From positions 1-44,210 of the forward strand of contig JAGWNT010000025.1 in NCBI GenBank assembly GCA_028871195.1: a DNA stretch of 44,210 nucleotides, read 5' to 3'. This document shows, piece by piece, positions 9,572 to 19,768 of this stretch; within the stretch, counting starts at the first letter, position 1, and each line of letters starts with the position of its first letter. The position numbers were made by a program, and so were the translations under genes. The notes beneath the pieces are model-generated. The model was not told the origin of the DNA, made no database searches, and saw only the letters and a list, made by a program, of their open reading frames with translations. Source of the DNA: REEB85 sp018971455. GTDB lineage: Bacteria; Pseudomonadota; Alphaproteobacteria; Acetobacterales; Acetobacteraceae.

Positions 9572-11176
9572 ATGACCAACCGGTCCATGACCGCCGCCTG
9601 TGCGCTCGCACTGGCGGCATTGCTTGCCGGCCATGCCGGCGGCGCGCAGGCCAAGACGCTGGTCTATTGCTCGGAGGGGTCGCCCGAGGGCTTCAATCCG
9701 ATGCTGTTCACCTCCGGCACCACCTTCGACGCCAACAAGCCGATCTATGACCGGCTGGTGCAGTTCAAGAACGGCACCACGGAGGTCGAGCCCGGCCTGG
9801 CCGCGAAATGGGACATCTCGGCCGACGGCAAGGTGTACACCTTCCACCTGCGCCACAATGCCAAGTGGCAGTCCAACAAGATGTTCAAGCCGACGCGCGG
9901 CTTCAACGCTGATGACGTGATGTTCAGCTTCGACCGGCAGTGGCAGGACACCTCGCCGTATCACAAGGTCTCCGGCGGCGCCTACGAGTATTTCGGCGAT
10001 ATGGGCCTGCCCAAGCTGATCACCGCCATCGACAAGATCGACGATTACACGGTGCGCTTCACCCTGGCCAAGCCGCAGGCGCCGTTCCTGTCCGACATGG
10101 CGATGGATTTCTCCTCCATCCAGTCGGCCGAGTATGCCGCGGTGCTGACCAAGCTCGGCAAGCCCGAGCTGATCGACCAGGACCCGATCGGCACCGGGCC
10201 GTTCGAGATGGTGCAGTACAACAAGGACGCCACCATCCGTTACCAGGCATTCAAGGGCTACTGGGGCCCGAAGGCGAAGATCGACACGCTGGTGTTCGCC
10301 ATCACCAAGGATCCGGCGGTTCGCCTGGCCAAGCTGCGCGCCAATGAGTGCCAGATCATGGCCTATCCGAGCCCGGCGGACCTGCCCTCGATCAAGGCCG
10401 ACAAGAAGCTCAAGGTGCTGTCGCAGCCCGGCCTGAACATCGGCTATCTCGCCTTCAACAACATGAAGAAGCCGTTCGACAATCGCGACGTGCGGGTTGC
10501 CATCAACATGGCGATCGACAAGCAGGCGATCCTCAAGGCGGTCTATCAGGGCTCCGGCCAGCCGGCGAAGAACCTGATTCCGCCGACGATGTGGGGCTAC
10601 AACAACAGCATCCAGGACTTCAAATACGACCCCGCGGCGGCCAAGGCTTTGCTCGCCAAGGCCGGTTATCCGAACGGCTTCTCCACCACGCTGTGGGCGA
10701 TGCCGGTGCAGCGGCCGTACAATCCCGATGCGCGCCGCATCGCCGAGCTGATGCAGTCGGATCTGGCGAAGGTGGGCATCACCGCGAAGATCGTCAGCTA
10801 CGAGTGGGGCGAGTATCTGAAGCGCGTGCGCAATGGCGAGCACGACATGGCCGAGCTCGGCTGGACCGGCGACAATGGCGATCCGGACAATTTCTTTGTT
10901 CCGCTGGCCGGGTGCGACGCGGCCAAGATTGGCGGCGGCAGCGCATCGAAATGGTGCAACCAGGAGTTCGAGGGCCTGATCCAGAAGGCCGCCGCGATCT
11001 CCGACCAGGCCGCGCGCGCCAAGCTCTATGAGCAGGCGCAGGTGGTGATGCACCGCGAGGCGCCGTTCTATCTGATCGCGCATTCGGTGGTGTACCTGCC
11101 GATGCGCGCCAATGTGGTGGGCTACAAGATGAGCCCGTTCGGTGACCATCGCTTCGATACGGTCGACCTGAAATAA
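9572..11176 (+). CDS. dppA: Periplasmic dipeptide-binding protein DppA
   Basis: The product is 534 residues. An N-terminal signal peptide (about 1-27) ends near GGAQAKTL. The mature part is a family 5 solute-binding protein very close to E. coli DppA: KTLVYCSEGSPEGFNP at the start, then IGTGPFEMVQYNKDATIRY, AKNLIPPTMWGYN, LWAMPVQRPYNP and GWTGDNGDPDNFF. DppA captures dipeptides (in E. coli also haem) in the periplasm for the DppBCDF importer. The ATG follows AGGGAG. dppB starts 3 nt after the stop. Confidence 0.96.
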   Translation: MTNRSMTAACALALAALLAGHAGGAQAKTLVYCSEGSPEGFNPMLFTSGTTFDANKPIYDRLVQFKNGTTEVEPGLAAKWDISADGKVYTFHLRHNAKWQSNKMFKPTRGFNADDVMFSFDRQWQDTSPYHKVSGGAYEYFGDMGLPKLITAIDKIDDYTVRFTLAKPQAPFLSDMAMDFSSIQSAEYAAVLTKLGKPELIDQDPIGTGPFEMVQYNKDATIRYQAFKGYWGPKAKIDTLVFAITKDPAVRLAKLRANECQIMAYPSPADLPSIKADKKLKVLSQPGLNIGYLAFNNMKKPFDNRDVRVAINMAIDKQAILKAVYQGSGQPAKNLIPPTMWGYNNSIQDFKYDPAAAKALLAKAGYPNGFSTTLWAMPVQRPYNPDARRIAELMQSDLAKVGITAKIVSYEWGEYLKRVRNGEHDMAELGWTGDNGDPDNFFVPLAGCDAAKIGGGSASKWCNQEFEGLIQKAAAISDQAARAKLYEQAQVVMHREAPFYLIAHSVVYLPMRANVVGYKMSPFGDHRFDTVDLK

Positions 11177-11179
11177 CGC

Positions 11180-12184
11180 ATGCTTCGCTTTCTCCTCCGG
11201 CGCGTGGCACTGATCGTGCCGACCTTCATCGGTGTCACGTTCCTGAGTTTCATGTTGATCCACCTGGTGCCGGGCGACCCCATCGAGGTGCGCGCGGGCG
11301 AGCATGGAATCTCGCCCGCGCGGCTCGCCGTGCTGCGCCACCAGTACGGCCTCGACCAGCCCTTGTGGAAGCAGTTCCTCGATTACGAGGGGCAGCTCGC
11401 CCGCGGCGATCTCGGCAAATCCGTGGTGACGCAGGATTCCGTGTGGGACGAGTTCACCACGCTGTTTCCGGCGACGCTGGAATTGTCCGTGGCGGCCATC
11501 CTCTTCGCGCTGGTGATCGGCCTGCCGCTCGGGGTGATTGCCGCCGTGCGACGCGGCTCGGCCTATGATTACGGGTTGATGGGCCTCTCCGTGACCGGCG
11601 CCTCCATGCCGATCTTCTGGTGGGGGCTGATGATGATCCTGGTCTTCTCGGTCTTCCTGGGCTGGACGCCGGTCTCCGGGCGGATCAGCGATTTGTATTT
11701 CATCCAGCCCTGGTCGGGATTCATGCTGATCGATTGCTGGTGGGTCAGCGATGCGGGGGCATGCACCTCGGCGGCCTCGCATTTGATCCTGCCGAGCATC
11801 GTGCTCGGCACCATTCCGCTGGCGACCGTGGCGCGCATGACGCGCTCCTCGATGCTCGAAGTTCTTGGCGAGGATTATATCCGCACCGCGCGCGCCAAGG
11901 GGCTGGGCACGTTGCGCGTGGTCATCGTGCATGCGCTGCGCAACGCGCTGATCCCGGTGGTGACGGTGCTTGGCCTGCAGGTGGGCGCCCTGCTCGGCGG
12001 CGCGATCCTGACCGAGACGATCTTCTCGTGGCCGGGCGTCGGCCACTGGCTGATCGAGAGCATCCAGCGCCGCGACTATCCGGTGCTGCAGGGAGGCACG
12101 CTGATCGTCGCGTGCCTGGTCATTCTGGTCAATCTCGGGGTCGATGTGACGTACGGTTTCCTCAATCCGCGGATCCGCCGCTGA
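11180..12184 (+). CDS. dppB: Dipeptide ABC transporter permease DppB
   Basis: At 334 residues this matches DppB in length and sequence. The N-terminal membrane helix is followed by LIHLVPGDPIEVRAGEHG. The characteristic GFMLIDCWW periplasmic loop and the cytoplasmic coupling segment SSMLEVLGEDYIRTARAKGL (the EAA-type loop contacting the ATPases) are clear. About six membrane segments are visible. It forms the channel with DppC. The 3-nt gap before it and the TGATG overlap after it place it in one operon. Confidence 0.96.
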   Translation: MLRFLLRRVALIVPTFIGVTFLSFMLIHLVPGDPIEVRAGEHGISPARLAVLRHQYGLDQPLWKQFLDYEGQLARGDLGKSVVTQDSVWDEFTTLFPATLELSVAAILFALVIGLPLGVIAAVRRGSAYDYGLMGLSVTGASMPIFWWGLMMILVFSVFLGWTPVSGRISDLYFIQPWSGFMLIDCWWVSDAGACTSAASHLILPSIVLGTIPLATVARMTRSSMLEVLGEDYIRTARAKGLGTLRVVIVHALRNALIPVVTVLGLQVGALLGGAILTETIFSWPGVGHWLIESIQRRDYPVLQGGTLIVACLVILVNLGVDVTYGFLNPRIRR

Positions 12185-13068
12185 TGTCCGGGGCGGCACT
12201 GGCGCCGGCGCCCGGGCGGCTCGCGGTGTTCTGGCGCAGCTTTGGCGAGAATCGTGGCGCGATCGTTGGCCTCACCATCATGGGCATGCTCGTTCTGGTC
12301 TCGGTTTTCGCCGGGGTGGCGGCCCCGCTCTCGCCGATCCAGCAATTCCGCGAGCATTTTCTGGCGCCGCCGATCTGGCAGAGTGGCGGTGTCGATCGTT
12401 TCCTGCTCGGCACGGACGATGTCGGGCGGGATATTCTCTCGCGGCTGATCTACGGGGCACGGCTGTCCCTGCTCATCGGCATGTCCGTCGTCGCGCTGTC
12501 GCTGTGCACGGGCACCGTCCTAGGCCTGACCGCGGCCTTCGCCGGCGGGCTGGTAGATATCGTCATCATGCGGGTGATGGATATTCTGCTGGTCTTTCCG
12601 AGCCTGCTGCTGGCGATCGTCATCGTCGCCATTCTCGGGCCCGGGCTTTTCAACGCCATGCTGGCCGTGGCGGTGGTGGCATTGCCCGGATACACCCGCC
12701 TCGCGCGCGCCTCCGCCCTGGCCGAACTGGCGCGCGACTACGTGTCGGCCTCGCGCAGCGCCGGGGCTTCGACCCTGCGGCTGATGTTCGACACGGTTCT
12801 GCCGAACTGCACCGCGCCGCTCATCGTGCAGGCGACGCTCGGCTTTTCCTCGGCCATTCTCGATGCGGCGGCACTGGGGTTTCTCGGCCTTGGCGCCCAG
12901 CCGCCGACGCCGGAATGGGGCACGATGCTGGCTGGAGCGTTGCAATTCTACCAGCGCGCCTGGTGGGTTCTGGCCTTTCCGGGCCTCGCCATCCTGTTCA
13001 CCGTGCTGGCGTTCAACCTGTTCGGCGACGGGCTGCGCGACGCACTCGATCCGAAATTGAAACGCTAA
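12184..13068 (+). CDS. dppC: Dipeptide ABC transporter permease DppC
   Basis: This 294-residue permease partners DppB. Family markers are FLLGTDDVGRDILSRLIYGA, the EAA-type coupling loop around ARDYVSASRSAGAS, and GFLGLGAQPPTPEWGTML, ending in GDGLRDALDPKLKR as in E. coli DppC. The start overlaps the dppB stop and the TAA overlaps the dppD ATG (TAATG), so translation is coupled across the operon. Confidence 0.96.
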   Translation: MSGAALAPAPGRLAVFWRSFGENRGAIVGLTIMGMLVLVSVFAGVAAPLSPIQQFREHFLAPPIWQSGGVDRFLLGTDDVGRDILSRLIYGARLSLLIGMSVVALSLCTGTVLGLTAAFAGGLVDIVIMRVMDILLVFPSLLLAIVIVAILGPGLFNAMLAVAVVALPGYTRLARASALAELARDYVSASRSAGASTLRLMFDTVLPNCTAPLIVQATLGFSSAILDAAALGFLGLGAQPPTPEWGTMLAGALQFYQRAWWVLAFPGLAILFTVLAFNLFGDGLRDALDPKLKR

Positions 13069-14041
13069 TGGCGCTCCTCGAACTGCGCAACCTGGTCGTC
13101 GAGTTCGCCACCGCGCGCGGGCGGTTCCGCGCCGTCGATGGCGTCGATCTGACCATCGATGCCGGCGAGGTGCTCTGCGTGGTCGGCGAGTCCGGCTCGG
13201 GCAAGAGCGTCTCGATGCTGGCGGTGATGGGGCTGATCGGCTGGCCGGGGCGGGTGACGGCGGATGTCATGCGCTTCGATGGCACCGATCTCCTCGGCCT
13301 GTCCGGGCGCGATCGGCGCCGGCTCGTCGGCAAGGACATCGCCATGGTGTTCCAGGAGCCGATGTCCTCGCTCAATCCGTGCTATCCGGTCGGCTGGCAG
13401 ATTGCGGAATCACTGCGCGTGCATGCCGCGGTGCCGCGCGCGCGGCTGCGCGAGCGGGTGGTGGAGCTGCTCGACCAGGTGGGCATCCCCGCGCCGGCAA
13501 CGCGCCTCAACGCCTTTCCGCACCAGCTCTCCGGCGGCATGAACCAGAGGGTGATGATCGCCATGGCGATCTCGTGCAACCCGCGCCTGCTGATCGCCGA
13601 CGAACCCACGACGGCGCTCGATGTCACCATCCAGAAGCAGATTCTCGATCTTCTTGTCGATCTGCAACGGCGGCACGGCATGGCACTGGCGCTCATTACG
13701 CACGACATGGGCGTGGTGGCGGAGACGGCCCAGCGGGTGCAGGTGATGTATGCCGGCCAGATGGTCGAGGAGCAGCCCACCGAGGCCTTGTTCAACAGCC
13801 CGCGCCATCCCTACACGGCCGCGCTGCTCGACGCTTTGCCTGAGCGCGCGATGGGGCGCGCGCGGCTGCCAACCATTCCAGGCATGGTGCCGGGCATCGA
13901 TGACCGGCCGCTCGGCTGCCTGTTCAATCCGCGCTGCCGCTTCACCGCCGAGGCATGCCGGACGACGCCGCCCGCGCTGCATGGCGAGGCGGGCGCGCGG
14001 GCGCGCTGCCACACGCCGCTCGATGCGGCGGGGTTGCCGAC

Positions 14042-14045
<4 letters not shown>
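13068..14045 (+). CDS. dppD: Dipeptide ABC transporter ATP-binding protein DppD
   Basis: The 325-residue ATPase has Walker A GESGSGKS (40-47), Q-loop VFQEPMSSLNPCYPVG, signature LSGGMNQRV, Walker B LLIADEPTTALD and switch His in LITHD. The C-terminal oligopeptide/dipeptide domain has the CLFNPRCRF segment and nearby cysteines typical of DppD-type subunits, where such cysteines bind an Fe-S cluster in related proteins. It pairs with DppF to power import. Four-base overlap with dppF (ATGA). Confidence 0.96.
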
Positions 14046-15004
<959 letters not shown>

Positions 15005-15005
15005 C

Positions 15006-16010
15006 TCACGCCGCGCAGATGAGCGCGCCGACCTGCCGGCGCAGCGCGATGATCCCACTCTCGCGGTGGCGCGAGGGATGGACCCGGTTGGTCAGCAATG
15101 TCCAGGCGCGCCCGTTCTGCCAGTCGATCCACAGCCCCGTGCCGGTGAAACCGGTATGGCCGATCGTGCCCGGCGCGCAGGAATCGCCGCCCGACCAGCC
15201 GGGATGGGCCAGCTCCCAGCCGAGCCCGCGCGTTGCCGATTGGGGTGTGCGCAGGGCCGCGATGCTGGCGGCACTCATCGTGCGGCCCGCCAGCATGCCG
15301 GCGGCGAAATCGAGCAGCGCATCGGCGGTGCCGAACAGCCCGGCATGGCCGGCGGCACCGCCGAGCGCATAGGCGTTCTCGTCGTGCACCTCGCCGCGCA
15401 TCGTCCGCCCGCGCCAGGCGCAGCTCTCGGTGGCCGCACAGAGGGCGGCGGGGGGGCTGAACGAAAACCCCGGCGGCAGGTTCTGGGCCGCCAGGCTGCG
15501 GTTGGTGAGGCGTTCGATGGCGATGCCGAGAAGCATGAAATTGATGTCGGAATAGACGGGCGGTCCGGCCGGCCATTCGCGTTGCAGAATGAACGCGCGT
15601 AGCGTGCGGGCATCCTGGCCATAGGTGTAGAGCGGCGCGACGGCGGGCAGGTGGGTCTGGTGGGCGAGGCATTGGCGAAAGGTGAGCTTGCGCTCCAAGG
15701 CACCGGCGACGTCGTATTGTCGAAGGTCGGGAATGGCGGTGGTGAGCGGGTCGTCCAGGGCGATGGTGCCGGCCTCTACGAGGCGCAGGATGGCCGTGGT
15801 GGTGAACACCACCTTGGTCAGCGAGGCGAGGTCGAACCAGGTATCGTCGCGCATCGGTGCGCGCGTGGGGACCAGTTGCGCGGCGCCCGCGGCGCGCAGG
15901 GCGCGGCGGCCCGTGGCCTGCACGGTGCCGAGCACGGCGCCCGGAATGCGCCCCGCGGCGATGGCTTCGCGCACTGGAGCAAAGGCGGAGTCGAGGTTGC
16001 GCACGGTCAT
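15006..16010 (-). CDS. Serine hydrolase of the beta-lactamase/class C superfamily
   Basis: The 334-residue product has the three motifs of this fold: SLTK (Ser63-Lys66) in FDLASLTKVVFTTTA, Tyr in PVYSDINFMLLG (about residue 150), and HTG in IGHTGFTGTGLWIDW (about 290). No signal peptide is visible, so it is probably cytoplasmic. Family members include esterases, D-amino-acid peptidases and penicillin-binding-like hydrolases; resistance beta-lactamases are a minority. Lying between two peptide importers, a peptidase role on imported peptides is reasonable but inferred. The start at 16010 matches the family; longer reading is possible to 16145. AGGAAC lies upstream. Confidence 0.85.
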   Translation of the reverse strand: MTVRNLDSAFAPVREAIAAGRIPGAVLGTVQATGRRALRAAGAAQLVPTRAPMRDDTWFDLASLTKVVFTTTAILRLVEAGTIALDDPLTTAIPDLRQYDVAGALERKLTFRQCLAHQTHLPAVAPLYTYGQDARTLRAFILQREWPAGPPVYSDINFMLLGIAIERLTNRSLAAQNLPPGFSFSPPAALCAATESCAWRGRTMRGEVHDENAYALGGAAGHAGLFGTADALLDFAAGMLAGRTMSAASIAALRTPQSATRGLGWELAHPGWSGGDSCAPGTIGHTGFTGTGLWIDWQNGRAWTLLTNRVHPSRHRESGIIALRRQVGALICAA

Positions 16011-16093
16011 GCCCGGCCCTGTTCCTTCGCTGGAAAACGCCAGCCAGATAGCGCAATCTCGGCGCCGGCGAAACCTCACCGAGGATCGATGAC

Positions 16094-16465
16094 ATGGCGG
16101 CGACGGGACGCGGCTACACCATCGGCGAGAGCGACCAGCGGCCATGGGGCGAGTGGCATGTGCTGGATGTCGGGGCGGGCTATGCCGTCAAGCGCATCCG
16201 CGTGCGGCCGGGCGGCGTCCTCTCGCTGCAACGCCACCAGCACCGCGCGGAGGACTGGACGATCGTCGCCGGCCAGGCGCGGGTGACGTTGGGCATCCGG
16301 GTCTTCGATGTGCCGAGCGGCGGCGCCGTGCACATCAATGTCGGCGACACGCATCGCATCTCCAATCCGGGCAGCGAGGATGTGGTGTTCATCGAGGTAC
16401 AGACCGGCGCCGTGCTGTCCGAGAGCGACATCGAGCGGCTGGAGGACAGGTACGGGCGGAGCTGA
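16094..16465 (+). CDS. Mannose-6-phosphate isomerase type II-like cupin
   Basis: This 123-residue single-domain protein resembles the C-terminal isomerase domain of ManC/AlgA-type bifunctional enzymes: RPWGEWHVLD, LSLQRHQHRAEDWTIVAGQA (metal-binding His-x-His and Glu of the cupin), VGDTHRISNPG, and a closing IEVQTGAVLSESDIERLEDRYGR. The nucleotidyltransferase half of ManC is absent, so it is a stand-alone isomerase or a sugar-binding cupin. It is divergent from the serine hydrolase (83-bp gap) and converges on a permease gene with 3 bp between stops. Confidence 0.85.
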   Translation: MAATGRGYTIGESDQRPWGEWHVLDVGAGYAVKRIRVRPGGVLSLQRHQHRAEDWTIVAGQARVTLGIRVFDVPSGGAVHINVGDTHRISNPGSEDVVFIEVQTGAVLSESDIERLEDRYGRS

Positions 16466-16480
16466 GCCTCAGCGTGCCCG
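16453..16480. terminator. Inverted repeat spanning two convergent stop codons
   Basis: An inner stem GCTGA (16461-16465)/TCAGC (16469-16473) with loop GCC is enclosed by an outer stem CGGGC (16453-16457)/GCCCG (16476-16480). The TGA of the cupin gene and the complement TCA of the permease gene form part of the inner stem. It may act as a shared terminator for both transcripts. No T-run is seen. Confidence 0.4.
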
Positions 16481-17293
16481 CAGCCGCGGGTCGAGCCGGT
16501 CCTGGAGGCCGTCGCCCAGCAGGTTGAAGCCAAGGGCGGCGAGCAGGATGGCCAGCCCGGAAAAGATGGCAGGCCATGGCGAGAGATTCACGAAATTGCG
16601 GCTTTCGGCGAGCATTCGCCCGAGCGAGGCGGCCGGCGGCTGGGTGCCGAGCCCGAGGAAGGAGAGCGACGCCTCGACGAGAATGGACGCCGACAGCGAG
16701 AGAGAGGCCTGCACCAGGATGACCGGCGCGAGGTTCGGCAGCAGGTGGCGCAGCAGGATGCGCCCGTCGCGCGCGCCGACGGCGCGCGCGCTGGCAATGT
16801 AGTCGCTGGTCATCAGCAGCAGCGCCGGCGCGCGCAGCATGCGCGCGAAGATCGGCGTGTAGACGACCGCGATGGCGGTCATCGTGCTGAGGGCGGACGG
16901 GCCGAGCACGGCGATGACGCCGATGGCCAGCAGGATGATCGGAAAGGCGAACAGCACGTCCATCAGCCGCATGGCGACGCGGTCGATCCAGCCGCCATGC
17001 CAGGCGGCGAGCACACCGATGCTGCCGCCGAGAAGGAGGGCCGCCAGCACCGAGAGGCCGGAGATGGCGAACAGGGTCCGATAACCGAAGAGCAGGCGCG
17101 CAAGCGTGTCGCGGCCGAAATTGTCGGTGCCGAGCACATGGGCCGATCCCGGCCCCTGCAGGCGGGCGAGGATGTCCTGGGCGTTCGGATCGAAGGGCGC
17201 GATCCAGGGGGCCGCGATGGCGGCGAGGGCGAGCAGCGCGACCAGCGCGGCGCCCAGATGCAGCAGCGGGTTGGCGGCGAAGCTGCGGCCCAT
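16469..17293 (-). CDS. Peptide-type ABC transporter permease, DppC/OppC family
   Basis: The 274-residue protein is a second-permease type: a short N-terminal helix, then HVLGTDNFGRDTLARLLFGY, an EAA-type coupling loop around TSDYIASARAVGARDGRIL, SFLGLGTQPPAASLGRML, and a C-terminus ending GDGLQDRLDPRLRAR. About six membrane segments are seen. The start overlaps the stop of the upstream permease (TGATG). It is last in a three-gene operon (binding protein, B-type permease, C-type permease). No ATPase gene follows; the next gene is on the opposite strand. Confidence 0.92.
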   Translation of the reverse strand: MGRSFAANPLLHLGAALVALLALAAIAAPWIAPFDPNAQDILARLQGPGSAHVLGTDNFGRDTLARLLFGYRTLFAISGLSVLAALLLGGSIGVLAAWHGGWIDRVAMRLMDVLFAFPIILLAIGVIAVLGPSALSTMTAIAVVYTPIFARMLRAPALLLMTSDYIASARAVGARDGRILLRHLLPNLAPVILVQASLSLSASILVEASLSFLGLGTQPPAASLGRMLAESRNFVNLSPWPAIFSGLAILLAALGFNLLGDGLQDRLDPRLRAR

Positions 17294-18240
17294 CACGCCC
17301 GCCGCGCCCGCGGATCGATGGCGATGGTCAGCAGATCGACGATGAAGTTGATGGCGACGAAAGCCAGCGTCGCCAGCAGGATCGCCGCCTGGATGAGCGG
17401 GTAGTTGCGCTCGGCGATGGCGCCCACCATCAGCCGGCCGAGCCCGGGCAGGGCGAAGACCTGCTCGACCACCACGGCACCGCCGAACAGGTAGCCCGCC
17501 GCGATGCCGGTAGCCGCCGTGAACGGGATCAGCGCGTTGCACAATGCATGGGCGAAGACCACGCGAAGCGGCGAGAGTCCCTTGGCGCGGGCGGTGCGCA
17601 CGTAGTCCTGCGCCAGCGCGTCGAGCATCGCCGCCCGCACGACGCGCGCGAGCGAGGCCAGGATGGGGAGAGACAAGGCGATGACCGGCAGGATCACCCG
17701 CTCGAGATTGACCAGCGGCGCCTGGGTGAACGGCACCCAGCCGACCACCTGCAGGCCGGGCGCGAGCACGCCGGCGCCATAGAGCAGCATGGCGCCGAGC
17801 CAGAAGGAGGGCAGGGTCAGCCCGATGATGGAGACGAGGCGCATGGCGTAGTCCGCCGCCGAGGAGCGCAGGCTCGCCATCAGGCAACCCGCCGGCACGC
17901 CGAGGGCAATCGCCAGCGTCAGCCCGAGCAGGGCGAGTTCCGCGGTCACGCCGACGCGGCCGGCGATCTCCTCGATCACCGGCCGTCCGGTCCATACGCT
18001 GGTACCGAAATCGCCACGCACGGCGCCGCCGATCCAGCGCGCGTACTGGACGATCAGCGGCTGGTCGAGGCCGAGCGTGTGGCGCAGCGCGGCGATGCGG
18101 GCGGGTGTCGCGTCCGCCCCGCCGATCATCACCTGGGCCGCGTCGCCCGGCACCAGATGGATCATCAGGAAGCTGAGTAGCGACACCCCGAAGGCAACCA
18201 GGACCAGCTCGCCGATGCGCAGAAGAACGGGCCGGAGCAT
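17293..18240 (-). CDS. Peptide-type ABC transporter permease, DppB/OppB family
   Basis: The 315-residue product opens MLRPVLLRIGELVLVAFGVS and LIHLVPGDAAQVMIGG, the B-type permease start, and carries the coupling loop ALAQDYVRTARAKGLSPLRV. About six hydrophobic segments fit the fold. The frame is open upstream to 18324, but the Met at 18240 is the family start and falls 10 nt after the upstream stop. It is more divergent from DppB than the copy at 11180 and lacks the GFMLID loop, so the ligand probably differs. Confidence 0.92.
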   Translation of the reverse strand: MLRPVLLRIGELVLVAFGVSLLSFLMIHLVPGDAAQVMIGGADATPARIAALRHTLGLDQPLIVQYARWIGGAVRGDFGTSVWTGRPVIEEIAGRVGVTAELALLGLTLAIALGVPAGCLMASLRSSAADYAMRLVSIIGLTLPSFWLGAMLLYGAGVLAPGLQVVGWVPFTQAPLVNLERVILPVIALSLPILASLARVVRAAMLDALAQDYVRTARAKGLSPLRVVFAHALCNALIPFTAATGIAAGYLFGGAVVVEQVFALPGLGRLMVGAIAERNYPLIQAAILLATLAFVAINFIVDLLTIAIDPRARRA

Positions 18241-18250
18241 CGGCGCGGCG

Positions 18251-19768
18251 TCACTTTGCCCCGAGGCTGGTGGCCCGCAGCGTCCACAGCGAGCGGGTGG
18301 CCATCGGTGCGAAGCCATGGACATCGTCGCGCACCGCTGCGAACAGCGTGCCGTAGGCCAGATGCACGATCGGCCCGCGACAGGCCAGGATGCGCTGGGC
18401 CTGGTCGTACATCTGCTTGCGCGCGGCGGTGTCGGTGGTCGCGCGGGCCGCGGTCAGCAGCTTGTCCAGTGCCGGGTTGGAATACTGGAACACGTTGGTC
18501 GCGCCGCCGGTCTGGAAGGTGCGGCCGAAATAATCGTCGGGGTCCGTGCCGCCGCCATTCAGCGAGACGAATCCCTGGAAGTTCTTGGCGCGCCAATCCG
18601 CGATGAAGCGACCCTGCTCCTGCACGTTCAGCGTGACGTCGAAGCCGGCCTTGTTCATCTGCGCCTGCACCACCTGGGCGACATCGACGACCAGCGGAAG
18701 CGAGCCCAGGACATTCAGCGTCACCTTGAGCTTGCCTGTGATGCCGGCCTCATGCAGCTTCCGCGCGGCGCCTGCCGGGTCCGGCTTGTAGCAGGCGAAT
18801 TTGCTGGTCGGCAGCGCCCACTGGGTGAGGGCCGGCGAGAGCGGGCCGGCGGGCACGCCGCGGCCGAAATAGACGGCCTGGACCAGCTGCGCGCGATCGA
18901 TCGCCATGTTCACGGCCTCGCGCACCAGCGGATTGTCGAAGGGCGGTCGCGCGGCATTCAGGCCGATCAGGCTGTAGGCGAGATCCTGCGTCTGCAGCAG
19001 CCTGACATGCGGCTTGCCCTTGAGGGCGGCCGCCGTGGCCGCATCGGCGACGGGAATGAGCTGGTAGGTGCCGCCGGAAATGCCGGCCTCGCGGGTGGCG
19101 GCCTCCGGAACAATGGCGAAATTCAGCGCGGCGAGCCGGGGCAGACCCTTCGCCCAGTACGCCGGGTTCCGCTCGAGTGTGATCGACGTATCGGGAATCC
19201 ATTGTTTGAAGCGGAACGGACCGGTGCCGACAGGCTGGCGGCCGAGGGTGGCGAACGCCTCGGGAGCGGCGATGGCGATGCCGGCGAGCTGGCCGAGGAA
19301 GGGGGCCGAGGGCGAGGAGAGCACGATCTTCACCGCGTTCTTCCCCTCGGGCGCCATCGAGGCGACCGATTGCAGGCGGGAGGCGAAGGGCGAGCCGGTC
19401 TTGGGGTCGCGCACCCGCGCGAAATTGGCGATGACGTCCTGGGGGGTCAGCGCGCGCCCGTTATGGAACACCGCGCCCGCACGAAGGTGGAAGACGTATG
19501 TCAGACCGTCGGGCGAGACCGTCCAGGAGCTGGCCAGGGCCGGGACGATGTGCAGCCCGGCATCGATGGCGGTGAGGCCTTCATAGATGTTGCTGTCGAT
19601 GATCGCCGTGGAGAAGGCGGTGGCGATCTGCGGATCGAGCCCGACCGGAGACTGGTCGGTGGCGATTTCCAGGGTGTGTGCCGCTGGCGCGGCCTGTGCG
19701 CCCGCGGTCACCGGCAGCAGCAGGGCCATCGCGAGCGCGCCCCGCCTCGCCGTGTCGAACATGCGCAT
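18251..19768 (-). CDS. Family 5 ABC transporter substrate-binding protein (peptide/nickel type)
   Basis: This 505-residue protein has a signal peptide (about residues 5-30, ending AGAQAAPAAH) and the family 5 binding-protein pattern: SPVGLDPQIATAF, a Trp/Tyr-rich first lobe with SSWTVSPDGLTYVFHLRAG, then PVGTGPFRFKQWIP and NPAYWAKG. It is clearly different from DppA. The ATG at 19774 abuts the GGAGGG site, while the one at 19768 has about 7 nt of spacing, so 19768 is preferred. It leads the ATPase-less operon. The ligand could be a peptide, opine or other small molecule. Confidence 0.92.
   Translation of the reverse strand: MRMFDTARRGALAMALLLPVTAGAQAAPAAHTLEIATDQSPVGLDPQIATAFSTAIIDSNIYEGLTAIDAGLHIVPALASSWTVSPDGLTYVFHLRAGAVFHNGRALTPQDVIANFARVRDPKTGSPFASRLQSVASMAPEGKNAVKIVLSSPSAPFLGQLAGIAIAAPEAFATLGRQPVGTGPFRFKQWIPDTSITLERNPAYWAKGLPRLAALNFAIVPEAATREAGISGGTYQLIPVADAATAAALKGKPHVRLLQTQDLAYSLIGLNAARPPFDNPLVREAVNMAIDRAQLVQAVYFGRGVPAGPLSPALTQWALPTSKFACYKPDPAGAARKLHEAGITGKLKVTLNVLGSLPLVVDVAQVVQAQMNKAGFDVTLNVQEQGRFIADWRAKNFQGFVSLNGGGTDPDDYFGRTFQTGGATNVFQYSNPALDKLLTAARATTDTAARKQMYDQAQRILACRGPIVHLAYGTLFAAVRDDVHGFAPMATRSLWTLRATSLGAK

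Noticed and set aside
9527..12199. 890-residue open frame on the minus strand
   Set aside because: It is antisense to dppA and dppB, which are unmistakable. Its His/Arg/Asp-rich composition is that of a shadow frame.
15006..16010. Beta-lactamase resistance gene
   Set aside because: The fold and motifs are those of the wide class C serine hydrolase family, no signal peptide is seen, and resistance enzymes are a small minority of it.
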